Shown one piece after another: positions 16,768 to 26,192 of a stretch of DNA of 64,000 bases. The DNA comes from Acholoe squamosa (lineage: Eukaryota > Annelida > Polychaeta > Phyllodocida > Polynoidae): NCBI GenBank assembly GCA_949317995.1, contig OX439035.1, forward strand, positions 1,256,681-1,320,680, in the 5' to 3' direction. How positions within the stretch are numbered: the first letter of the stretch is position 1; each line of letters begins with the position of its first letter. The translations under genes and the position numbers were made by a program. The notes under the pieces are model-generated. The model ran no database searches. It was given only the letters and a program-made list of their open reading frames with translations, and was not told the DNA's origin.

Positions 16768-17715
16768 TCAACAATGCAATTGAGATTGGCAAAGTCTATC
16801 TAATTCCAAAAGTTCATTTTTATGATTATGTAAATATGTAAAAACAGAATTAGATTTCCAATTCACCTTCTTTTTAATAGAATCTACACTAAGTCCTGCA
16901 TCCTTTAACATAGTAGCACCACCATGCCTAAGTGAGTGAGTGGAAACTGAACCTTTGATACCAGCACGTATAGATAAAGATTTCAACCTCGAATTAATAT
17001 ATTGGTACTGTAGAGGAACACCATTAATTTTGAATAACAAATCACTCACACCCCTACCTGCGCACAATCTTCCTAAGTCTTTACATGGACATAACAGTGA
17101 GGTATCGTCCCTACATAAGTATATGTTAAAAGAATGGCTACCAAGCTGGTCAGTCTTTGAAGTTTTAATGCGAAGGCTAGCATAACTATTAAAAATCCTA
17201 ACATCACCTACCCTCAGTGTATGAGGAGAAGATACAACATGTCCTACCCTGAGGACACCTCTAAAACATAAGAGAATAGCTAACAAGAACTTCAAGTCAG
17301 CCCTGTTGGAGAGATCCAAATACGATCTAATACATAACATTTCTTTTGGACTCAATGGGTGAGTAACCCTAGAAGGAACAGCATAATTTCTATCAATACC
17401 ATCCAACACCTTTTTTAGCATGAAATTACTGCTATGGTCTAAGCCACCTCTAAGTTTTTGATGATACCAAATGGATGATAAATAATTCCTTACAGAAGAA
17501 GGTTTCATATAACTAGATAAATATACTGCATAAGTAGCAGCTTGTGAGGGAGAACAAGGAAATTTAGGTAAATTAAATTTATCACAAAATTTTTTGTACC
17601 TTTTAAGTTGTTGTTTCCTTGTTCTCCTCGTATTCTCTGACACACCCTTCGCTAAAAGACACTCTTTTCTTTTTTGTAACCTTTTCCATTCTGGAATTAA
17701 AGCAACACATATCAT
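16768..17715 (-). CDS. Tyrosine recombinase of the Ngaro-like element
   Basis: This 315-residue tyrosine recombinase (phage-integrase fold) would integrate the circular DNA intermediate of the element. The first ATG is at 17715; the frame is open slightly further upstream without an ATG. An N-terminal DNA-binding part covers about residues 1-120. The catalytic part shows the first Arg in FRGVLR (R156), a candidate Lys in LRIKTSK (residues 184-187), the HSLR box (H260, R263), a Trp at 286 in place of the second His, and the nucleophile candidate Y294 in VFTYLHN. The frame is complete and overlaps the 3' end of the RT/RNase H frame by about 110 bp in a different phase, so translation probably needs reinitiation, frameshifting or a separate message. 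The function is supported by motif order; integrase activity is inferred. Confidence 0.9.
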   Translation of the reverse strand: MICVALIPEWKRLQKRKECLLAKGVSENTRRTRKQQLKRYKKFCDKFNLPKFPCSPSQAATYAVYLSSYMKPSSVRNYLSSIWYHQKLRGGLDHSSNFMLKKVLDGIDRNYAVPSRVTHPLSPKEMLCIRSYLDLSNRADLKFLLAILLCFRGVLRVGHVVSSPHTLRVGDVRIFNSYASLRIKTSKTDQLGSHSFNIYLCRDDTSLLCPCKDLGRLCAGRGVSDLLFKINGVPLQYQYINSRLKSLSIRAGIKGSVSTHSLRHGGATMLKDAGLSVDSIKKKVNWKSNSVFTYLHNHKNELLELDRLCQSQLHC

Positions 17716-19633
17716 TTTCAAGAAGAGAGTTTACACATTTGTCCAGTATACCCTTATAAGCAAGTCTAGATAGTTGGTCGGCCAGGACATTGTCTTCTGA
17801 CTTAATATAGGTTGCATACACCTCCACATTATTGATGAAACAAAGCCAAAAAATTTCTCTAAGCCATTCCATACAAAGCTTATTTTTTGACCTACCGGTA
17901 TTAATCATAGCTAACACTTGCATATTGTCGGTAACGCAATGTATTCTTTTATTTTTACAGCCAGATATCCAACGTCTAAGACCCATAAGAAGGGGATATA
18001 ACTCGTATACATTTATATTTCTATGGTGGTTTTTTAAAATATCTAGTATTGGTGGTTGAGTAAAATGACCACTACCTAGACTGAATTTATCAAAAGATGT
18101 CCAGTCACCATATAAATAATCTTTACCCATCCAAGCCCCAAAGCCTTTCATGGATGAATCAGAGTACATTGGAGTATTGAAACGATCATTTAGAATCAAA
18201 CTTTTACCATTAAAAGTATTACAGAATCTCAACCACCATTCCATATCATTCCTTGTACACTCAGAAATTTTTATAGTACCTCTAGGCCTTGCTCTGGCAC
18301 AAAGATCAAAAATTCTGCGACTAAAGGTTCTCCCACCCTTAACCACCTGTGAGCAGAACGACATTAAACCACCTATCCTCTCTAAGTTCTTTTTAGAAAT
18401 AAATTTCTTATTAACGTTATCTAATAAGAGATTTTCCATTTTTTCCACCTTTTCAATAGGCAAAGACAGTTCCAACTTAACTGAATCTATGTTAATGCCC
18501 AAGAATTTACAAAATTGAGATGGTTCGGTTACCTTTTCTTTGGATACCACAAAACCCATGTACACCATACACTCCATTAATAAATTCCTCTGTCTAAGAC
18601 ACTCATCATAAGTATCCGCAATTATGATAAAGTCGTCCAGATAATTTACAATTTTTTCTACACCGTAGAATTTTGCTACTTCTACAATAAAATCAGAGAT
18701 TTTATTAAAAATATAAGGGGCACATTTTAGGCCAAAGGTTAATCTGTTGCTTACATAAAAATCCTCTCAATGCCCAAAATTCCATCTGAAACCCTGCATG
18801 GTCGTGTGTGGTGCATACACATTTATAGACCTGTAAGCTGACTTTAAATCCACCACACTCATGAAATCGTTCTTATTCAATTGAGCAGTGACAGTGCTAA
18901 TATTATTATAAGAAAAGGTCGAGCTAGTAGTCTCCATAAAATTATTAATAGATATTTTATCAGGCATACTACAGTCAGTTATGGGTCTTAACTTGCCATT
19001 TGATTTTTCTACACCACCTAAAGCATGGATACAACGGGGTTTATCTACACTTTTAGAGACTAGACCAGCTTCTAGTTCATCTAACAATATACCACAGTAC
19101 TCATTATAGAATTTTCCCTCAAGGATTGACTTATAATTTCTGCAATCATAAGAAGTATTGCAATCAGGATCCACTATCCTGAACCCCTCAACAAAACCTT
19201 GCCATAAGAATAGCGCCTCCTTGTCGTTTACATTAATAATACCTTTCTGAGTTAGGAAAGAGGCAACTCTGCAAGGTAAAATTTGGGAATTTTTTCCATT
19301 GATATAATGAACACAATCGCACACACCATTTATACAGCTATCATACACTTCGATGCTAGGTAAATCATTAATAGCAACCGTAAACAGTGGTTTAACCTTG
19401 CCCTGTACTGGGCCACTATATGATATATCCAAACCAACCGTGTTGGATTTAATATTAATATCATTTTCAACATAACTTTGTAAACTTGATACGCTGATAT
19501 CATTCAGAGAGACCAAATCTACAACTCCAGCATTAACTATACCAACACCCCGAGCTGGAGCAGCGGGTGGAGGCGAACTAGGGTCTACCAAACCTACTAT
19601 ACATGACTTCGACATCGACACACCGTCACACAT
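17603..19633 (-). pseudogene. Reverse transcriptase/RNase H, interrupted by one in-frame TGA
   Basis: This frame runs from an ATG at 19633 to a stop at 17603 and is open except for a single TGA at 18769-18767 (codon 289). Upstream of the stop is RT palm motif A with the catalytic Asp in VVDLKSAYR (D262). Downstream are the GLKCAPYIF region and the catalytic YLDD box at 18643-18632. The C-terminal RNase H domain has the acidic set in order: YSDSS, the Glu of VYELYP, the Asp of VTDNMQ and a late Asp in EDNVLADQLSRL. The stop falls between motif A and YLDD, so a product ending there would lack the active site. The break looks like one point mutation (CGA to TGA at a CpG is plausible), not decay, because the rest of the frame is intact. 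The start lies eight codons past the gag stop, in the same frame. Confidence 0.88.
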
Positions 19634-19657
19634 AGGACCCAGCTCACCTGTAAAATC

Positions 19658-20713
19658 CTAATCAGACCTGTTTACCTGGCAATCCACCTTACTGTGGCCT
19701 GGTTTAGTACATGAACTGCAAACATGCCTATATTTACATGGGTCCCTAGAACAACCTTCCACCCTGTTAAAGGCATAACATGGATTCGTAGATACCCTAA
19801 TCTTACCAGAACTCTTTGGTTTGGTTGAATAGGCCTTCTGGGCTTGTACTGTTCTGTCATAGGACAAATGACGGAGGATATCCGAATTTTCAATCATAGC
19901 AAAGGCATTTAAACCAACAGTATTGGCTCTGTCCCTAACGGACTTGTCATATGCTACTAAGGCTTTTACAGTGAAAATTTTTGTGTTTGACTTCTCAACC
20001 AACATCTGGAGATGCCTGAGCATGCCCTCCACATCGTCCCCATCCTTGTAATAATCTATAATGAATTTGATATTGACCAACACGAGTTTCTCAATGCTAT
20101 CGACTTTGTCACGTTTTTTAACGAATTGTTCATGGTCAAACTCACCAATTTTTTGCTTGGCGTGATGGCGATGAATTGACGAGTCCATTGACGACCCTCT
20201 TGACGAGCTGGGACTCCTGTGACGAGCGGTATAAGACGATTTCGACCTCGTTTGACGACCTCTACGTCCTGCTCTGGTCCACTCGCCGCCATCTTGGTTG
20301 CTATGGACGCTGTCGTTGTCAACGTCCCGCTTAAGACCACGCCCCCGTCGCCTTGGATTCGCGTCTCTCGAATCTTGTTTGTACACAGATGCACGTGCTC
20401 CCGCTGCCCCGCTGTCCGGTCCGCTCAAAAGATTCATCTCGTCCTTACGGGCCCCTTGGCTAGCAATAACGTCTCGCAGCATATTCTTTATATCCAAAAG
20501 GTCTTCCTCCATCAAGTCTAGCCTCGTCTGGTCAACAATCTCACTCTCTTTAGCCTGTGGCGAATTAGGCTGTAAGGGCTCCAGACCCCCACATAGAGAG
20601 GTGAGACTGCTCGAAGATCCCAAATTGGCCGATTCTCGGTCCGTTTTAGCCGATTTAGCCGATTTTTTCGACGAACCCTTCTTCCTCGCACCTGCAGTAG
20701 TTTTTCTTCCCAT
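19658..20713 (-). CDS. Gag-like protein of the Ngaro-like element
   Basis: This is a 351-residue basic, low-complexity protein. I place the start at the ATG at 20713; the open frame extends six codons further to a TTG. The N-terminal third is rich in Lys, Ser and Arg, and residues about 120-190 are Arg/Ser-rich. The C-terminus carries two zinc motifs in a row: a CCCH finger of form C-x8-C-x4-C-x3-H, then a knuckle of form C-x2-C-x4-H-x4-C. This matches a nucleic-acid-binding Gag. The frame ends in TAG at 19660-19658, only 24 bp before the pol ATG and in the same reading frame. Low similarity is normal for Gag, so the call rests on position and zinc motifs. Confidence 0.82.
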   Translation of the reverse strand: MGRKTTAGARKKGSSKKSAKSAKTDRESANLGSSSSLTSLCGGLEPLQPNSPQAKESEIVDQTRLDLMEEDLLDIKNMLRDVIASQGARKDEMNLLSGPDSGAAGARASVYKQDSRDANPRRRGRGLKRDVDNDSVHSNQDGGEWTRAGRRGRQTRSKSSYTARHRSPSSSRGSSMDSSIHRHHAKQKIGEFDHEQFVKKRDKVDSIEKLVLVNIKFIIDYYKDGDDVEGMLRHLQMLVEKSNTKIFTVKALVAYDKSVRDRANTVGLNAFAMIENSDILRHLSYDRTVQAQKAYSTKPKSSGKIRVSTNPCYAFNRVEGCSRDPCKYRHVCSSCTKPGHSKVDCQVNRSD

Positions 20714-20757
20714 GCTTGAGCCGATTTCCAAGCAGTAAAACCGGAAAAAACTTGTTT

Positions 20758-20970
20758 AAAATTTAAAAATCAAGGAAACACCCAGCGTGGTGTTACCTGT
20801 ACAGGTGAAAACGAGCCAATTGACCGTTACCTTGAAAATCCCCTCTTATATACTGGAGGGGTGTTGATCATGACGTCATACTATGACATCATAGATACCA
20901 ATGCGCGCTGCAAGTAGTCCCTAACCGTTCGCGAATAATTATATAAATATACACGAGTGTATATAGTTCT
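20758..20970 (-). repeat. Ngaro element repeat B, outer copy (5' end)
   Basis: This 213-bp repeat is the 5' end of the minus-strand element and matches 16340-16552. The element promoter is presumably here, upstream of gag; no clear TATA box or initiator can be assigned with confidence. It is followed directly by the satellite at GTATATATACACACC. Confidence 0.92.
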
Positions 20971-22460
20971 GTATATATACACACCTATAGATAACACACA
21001 TCTACACAGTCCTACCATAGGTTAGGTATACCTATTGTATATATACACACCTATAGATATCACACATCTACACACTTCTACCATAGGTTAGGTATACCTA
21101 TTGTATATATACACACCTATAGATATCACACATCTACACAGTCCTACCATAGGTTAGGTATACTTATTGTATATATACACACCTATAGATATCACACATC
21201 TACACAGACCTACCATAGGTTAGCTATACCTATTATATATATACACACCTATAGATATCACACATCTACACACTCCTACCATAGGTTAGGTATACCTATT
21301 GTATATATACACACCTATAGATATCACACATCTACACAGTTCTACCATAGGTTAGGTATACCTATTGTATATATACACACCTATAGATAACACACGTCTA
21401 CACAGTTCTACCATAGGTTAGGTATACCTATTGTATATATACACACCTATAGATATCACACATCTACACAGACCTACCATAGGTTAGGTATACCTATTGT
21501 ATATATACACACCTATAGATATCACACACATATACACAGACCTACCATAGGTTAGGTATACCTATTGTATATATACACACCTATAGATATCACACATGTA
21601 CACAGTCCTACCATAGGTTAGGTATTCCTATTGTATATATACACACCTATAGATAACACACATCTACACAGACCTACCATAGGTTAGGTATACCTATTGT
21701 ATAAATACACACCTATAGATATCACACATCTACACGGACCTACCATAGGTTAGGTATACCTATTGTATATATACACACCTATAGATAACACACATCTACA
21801 CAGACCTACCATAGGTTAGGTATACCTATTGTATATATACACACCTATAGATATCACACATCTACACGGACCTACCATAGGTTAGGTATACCTATTGTTT
21901 ATATACACACCTATAGATATCACACATCTACACAGTCCTACCATAGGTTAGCTATACCTATTGTATATATACACACCTATAGATATCACACACGTATACA
22001 CATTTACACAGACCTACCATAGGTTAGGTATACCTATTGTATATATACACACCTATAGATATCACACATGTACACAGTCCTACCATAGTTTAGGTATACC
22101 TATTGTATATATACACACCTATAGATATCACACATCTACACAGACCTACCAGAGGTTAGGTATACCTATTGTATATATACACACCAATAGATATTACACA
22201 TCTACACAGTCCTACCATAGGTTAGGTATACCTATTGTATATATACACACCTATAGATATCACACATCTACACAGACCTACCATAGGTTAGGTATACCTA
22301 TTGTATATATACACACCTATAGATATCACACATCTACACAGTCCTACCATAGGTTAGGTATACCTATTGTATATATACACACCTATAGATATCACACATC
22401 TACACAGACCTACCATAGGTTAGATATACCTATTGTATATATACACACCTATAGATATCA
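20971..22460. repeat. 66-bp satellite array, right block
   Basis: This is the continuation of the same satellite after the retroelement. The first unit completes the monomer cut at 16057. The variants TTAGCTATACC and CACACTTCTACC, which mark the ~1-kb higher-order unit at 14100-15500, recur here at about 21069-21225. The array stops within CTATAGATATCA at 22460. The open frame at 21961-22467 is repeat translation. Confidence 0.96.
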
Positions 22461-22728
22461 TGATTAAACTATCACATATTAAAGTAAATACTTTTACATA
22501 ACTTTAATGATTCTCTTTTGGCATCCAATACAGATAATATTGTACATGGATTTCAAGTACAAATCTAAGAGGAATACATCAATTCTTTTGCACAATATGT
22601 TTTCTCTCCACCATCTTGTCTTCCTTCCTTGTCTCGTTGCTTCCCTGACTGCTTTTATTTGCCATGATGCTTTTTCCAACTCGCCTTGTGTTCTTCATCT
22701 CATCATGTTTTCTTGTATCCCCATCCCT

Positions 22729-22973
22729 GTGGGGTGTTTCAGAAGCAGGTAATGTTTACAACCGGTCATAAGGAGATATGATAGCAGTTTTAATAGTGAT
22801 TGTAGGCGTATACCTGCATGTGTTTCTAAAGCATTACCATTATCTTACTGTGTCTACAACTATATATGACTGGTGAGAGATGATAATGGTTGCAGTTGTA
22901 AGTTTAGAATCTAACAGTTTTAGAAACAGATATTTAATGTTCATTATCATGTCCAGCTTCTGAAACACCCCAC
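22729..22973. mobile_element. Possible MITE with 18-bp terminal inverted repeats
   Basis: GTGGGGTGTTTCAGAAGC at 22729 is matched perfectly by its reverse complement ending at 22973. The interior also has inverted pieces (ACCATTATC/GATAATGGT and TGTTTCTAAA/TTTAGAAACA), so the element could fold on itself. No clear target duplication is visible. It has no coding content, and the family is unknown. Confidence 0.55.
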
Positions 22974-23435
22974 TGAGGTATTAGGAGATTGTACATGTAT
23001 GTATACCCTAGTCCTGCTGTCACGTACACACAGAGGCGTCACCTAGTGACACATACAGACACTACTCCCACACAGAGCTTCTACATCAGGACACCAGGGG
23101 GCAGCAATGTATGGTAAGGATGAGATATTTCCAGCTACTAAACTTGTTGAACCATCCAACCCTGGCCCTACACTCTCACCTAGTGCCATACTATGGCAAT
23201 AGGAAGCCCCGGCATCACCCTGAACTTGTCACTCTGCAAGCACACCTTCCACATTACTAAAAATATAATCTGTGCTTGAAGAGTGAGCAGTATTTCCTGT
23301 TCCCTTTCCTGTTCCTGTTTACTTGAATTGGGATATAGTAGGAGATATATATCGTTTAGGTAAACATTCTGCTTCCTGTATGGTGGCTCCCTGAGGGTTT
23401 ATACCTCAGGGTATCAAAGTGTAAGGTCCAGGGTC

Positions 23436-23640
23436 AGGGTACAAAATTTCAGACCCCTCTAAGGGGGGGACCAAAAAATTACTCCCCTTTTGGGCAAAAA
23501 ACACCTGCAGGTGACTATAGAATAAAAGGGGGCGGACGGAAAAATTTCAGACCCTTCGAAGGGAGGGGACGGAAAATGTTTTGCTGCGCGCTCGTGGAAT
23601 TTCAACAACCCCCCCTGTTGTTAAAAAATGACCACTCCCT
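23436..23640. mobile_element. Truncated relative of the 47303-47618 MITE
   Basis: This stretch shares the AAATTTCAGACCCCTC and G-rich blocks and the right end (CCCCCCTGTTGTTAAAAAAT then GACCACTCCCT) with the complete MITE at 47303-47618. The matching left terminal repeat is missing, so this is a truncated or diverged copy. Confidence 0.6.
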
Positions 23641-24546
23641 GAATGGTACAATTAACCGGAATGAATGAATTACTGTAATGGCCTCAATGAACAACATGTC
23701 TTTTAATGAGCAAAGGTCTTAAATAAGTGTAAGGGTTAATTTCTTTTAAAGTTCAGAATGGCAGTGGTATTCAATAAGTGTTTGTAGGTCAGAAACACGC
23801 TGCTCGTGTAAGTGTAGCACTAAATTTGAGAAAACCATGATCTTGAACTGGTCTTAGATATGGGGATGTAGTCTGAAATCAATGAGCACCTGGGCGCTTA
23901 TAAAACGGCACTCCGGTATAGTCATTAGTATAATTTGTTAATGCATGGTTACTTCTGAAGACTGTATTTACTCCTCTGTGCCACCAGTAATAGCTTCTGT
24001 GTTAACATATGGGACTTGGACACAGTTGTAATTTGTAGAGGATATAGTTTTTATTTTATGTGAATAACTTCTTCCCATAGAGATAGCATTGTGGGACTGA
24101 TCGCCACACCCCCAGTGGCGTAACGTGTGCCGATCCACCACAGCGGCTGATCTGATACCGCAGCCTCGTTCCGGGTGCATGTAAACATTCAAAATGGCGG
24201 ACCGGTGCTCGTACGGGGGAAAAAAAATGGATGTTGTTGATTTTTCCTTATTTAAAGACATAAAATAAATTGAGAACTAAACTCCCCTGGTGTCCTTAGT
24301 CTCCCCCGAGGGGTGGATCGGCCACCTCATACACCACGGTTGTGTAGTTCTCTTTATGTATGAAACCACATGTCAGTATGGACATGGTACTAATTACATA
24401 CAGACACAAGATGATAACTTTCTATGTGTAACTTGTGTGTAAGCCTATACTATACTATAGTGAACCACCAATAACCTGATGATAACATAATGAGACTATA
24501 CAACAACAAAAGCAGTTAGCATCCTACCACCTGTAGATAAGGTGCT

Positions 24547-24598
24547 TGTGAGTCTGCAGGTGAGTCTGCAGGTGAGTCTGCAGGTGAGTCTTCAGGTG
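24547..24598. repeat. Four-copy 12-bp repeat
   Basis: GTGAGTCTGCAG is repeated in tandem, with the last copy reading GTGAGTCTTCAG. It is a short minisatellite with no evident role. Confidence 0.85.
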
Positions 24599-25028
24599 CG
24601 ATGGAGAGATCGTTTTCTTGACACCAGGGGGCTTAACCCTTGCTTACGACATAGCTCATGGCCAGTCTAAGTGTCCTGGACTTTTCCCTCCATATAAGTA
24701 GTAAAAATTCCAGTAGTGGCCTGCTGCTGTGCACAGTGTGGCCAAATGGTTGTTACCTGATTCCATTGCTAATAAAAATACCGGGTCGCCTACCCCAAAA
24801 CAGACTGCTCTTTTTGTCTTTTCTATCTAGAAACTGAACCACTACACAAGTCAGTGTTCCTGTTCTGTTCTATTCAGTTATATGCAGTCTAACACACCTT
24901 AGCATTGCAACACATTGGGTAAGATGCCTCCCAGACGAATGCGTCTCTGTCGGTAAGGAAATATCTTATGGCAGACATCATTTCAGGAATCTTACATATC
25001 TTTTTACATAGAACGATTTTCTGATACC

Positions 25029-26165
25029 TCATGCCTGCCTTACCGACTTAAACGGGACATTTCTTTGTGTAGTTCCGGTTCTGGTTGTAGTAGAACATGG
25101 GGCCATATGTCCACTTGCCAAGGCACAGTCAAGCTCTGTAAATGTAAACTTACCGTGCCAAACCGTTGCCTCAATGATGATTCCTAATGAAGGCCTGGTA
25201 GGCTCACCGCTCATCATCTCTTTGTACACCGAGGTACAGAAGTCACTCACCGATTCCTGAATGTCCTTAAAGTGAGCTACTTCCCCGTTAAAGTCCTCCC
25301 CCTGCACTGCTATCCTGTCTGTTAGAATCTTCTTGAAGTACTCATACACGAAGCAGTCGTACGGCGTCCACTTACACAGGTCCCTGTACACGTCTGAATC
25401 TACCACAGACCTGGTGTACGATTGGACACTCATACAGGAATACAGGACCTCCTGGAACGACCATCCTAAGGTGCGCCTCATCAGGATCAACGACTCGTCG
25501 TACATCTCTGTTATACCCACTATGAAGATGTCAGCGAGCCTAGCGATCTGCTTGGTGATATTCTGCTGACTCGTGTCTAACATGAAGGCCTTGGTGTAAA
25601 CATGGCGGTACTCGATGATGTCCTTACCATATCTCTTGTACCACCCAGTGTCATTCAGTCTCCTCACCAGGCTGGCTGCTATCGCCGTCTGCTCCAACCC
25701 CAAGCTGAACGTAGTCTTGGCATAGTGCAGATTGCTCTCTATCAGTGAGACCGGGTTACGGAGCATGGTGATGTACACTGTCGGCTGTTGTAGGATGTCC
25801 TGGATGGTACCCAGGGAGAAGTAGGACTCCTCGAGGATGATGTTATACCGGTGACTCTTACCGCCCACAAACTCTGGTTTCAGGTACTCCAACATGGCAT
25901 TGGTATTTGTGTCAAATAGCGGCCGTTTCTTAAAATTCGCGACTCGGAAATCGTGCCTCAAAGCGTATCTGTTCAAAATGTTCTGTAAAGTCGTCGAACC
26001 AGTTCTTTTGATTCTCAGATAGAAAATGTTGTAAATTCTTTGCCCACCAAACTGCATGTGTTCAATCTTGTCAAAGTGTTCAGAGTTGAAGTATGACGTC
26101 CACAGCCACACGAGGAATGGAACGAGGGCGAGAAGGGAATAACGGATAACTTGTTTGTTTCTCAT
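25029..26165 (-). CDS. Galactose-3-O-sulfotransferase-like Golgi enzyme
   Basis: This is a 378-residue type II membrane protein of the galactosylceramide/galactose-3-O-sulfotransferase family, which moves sulfate from PAPS to the 3-OH of galactose on glycolipids or glycans in the Golgi. I chose the ATG at 26165; the frame reaches a TTG at 26192, but TTAATTACAG just upstream of the ATG looks like a 3' splice site, so a 5' UTR intron is likely and coding is in one exon. A short cytosolic tail precedes a membrane anchor at about residues 9-25. The 5'-phosphosulfate loop lies at about 51-61 (RIKRTGSTTLQ) and the 3'-phosphate motif at about 133-145 (TMLRNPVSLIESN). The usual Lys of the phosphosulfate loop is Arg here, with a Lys one residue earlier. 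Length is near the family norm of about 400. The acceptor sugar cannot be predicted. Confidence 0.88.
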   Translation of the reverse strand: MRNKQVIRYSLLALVPFLVWLWTSYFNSEHFDKIEHMQFGGQRIYNIFYLRIKRTGSTTLQNILNRYALRHDFRVANFKKRPLFDTNTNAMLEYLKPEFVGGKSHRYNIILEESYFSLGTIQDILQQPTVYITMLRNPVSLIESNLHYAKTTFSLGLEQTAIAASLVRRLNDTGWYKRYGKDIIEYRHVYTKAFMLDTSQQNITKQIARLADIFIVGITEMYDESLILMRRTLGWSFQEVLYSCMSVQSYTRSVVDSDVYRDLCKWTPYDCFVYEYFKKILTDRIAVQGEDFNGEVAHFKDIQESVSDFCTSVYKEMMSGEPTRPSLGIIIEATVWHGKFTFTELDCALASGHMAPCSTTTRTGTTQRNVPFKSVRQA

Positions 26166-26169
26166 TGTG

Positions 26170-26192
26170 ACCAATCTGTAATTAACAAACAA
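26170..26192 (-). promoter_or_regulatory. Probable 3' splice site of a 5' UTR intron
   Basis: On the minus strand the pyrimidine-rich TTTTTGTTTGTTAATTACAG precedes the sulfotransferase ATG by about 11 bases. It fits an acceptor for a leader intron. This explains why the open frame upstream of the ATG has no start codon. No donor was assigned. Confidence 0.55.

Larger units (their letters stand above)
16058..20970 (-). mobile_element. Ngaro-like tyrosine-recombinase (DIRS-order) retrotransposon
   Basis: This 4913-bp element has split direct repeats. Read on the minus strand the order is B, gag, RT/RNase H, tyrosine recombinase, A, B, short spacer, A. The internal A and B copies abut exactly. 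The protein set (zinc-finger gag, RT with YLDD, RNase H, tyrosine recombinase) and the split direct rather than inverted repeats are the hallmarks of the Ngaro group. I saw no methyltransferase domain such as DIRS1 elements carry. The insertion splits a satellite monomer between CCTATT and GTATATA with no target duplication or loss, as expected for recombinase-mediated integration. The two copies of each repeat look identical, which suggests a recent insertion, although the RT frame has one stop codon. Confidence 0.93.
22461..25028. other. Intergenic region between satellite and sulfotransferase gene
   Basis: No gene can be supported here. It contains a possible 245-bp MITE (22729-22973), a MITE-related fragment (23436-23640), a short hairpin of CCCTGAGG/CCTCAGGG at 23391-23413, and four 12-bp GTGAGTCTGCAG-type repeats at about 24547-24598. 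A GC-richer stretch near 24100-24240 contains CAAAATGGCGGAC, a YY1-like sequence, followed by a short frame (ATG 24194 to TAA 24268). This may be a promoter or first exon but is unproven. Confidence 0.6.

Noticed and set aside
20219-20738. Plus-strand frames opposite gag
   Set aside because: They are antisense shadows of the gag frame, which has zinc motifs and the correct position.
23968-24261. Minus-strand 97-codon frame
   Set aside because: No recognised domain and no splice or promoter support; it overlaps the better-motivated but still unproven YY1-like site on the other strand.
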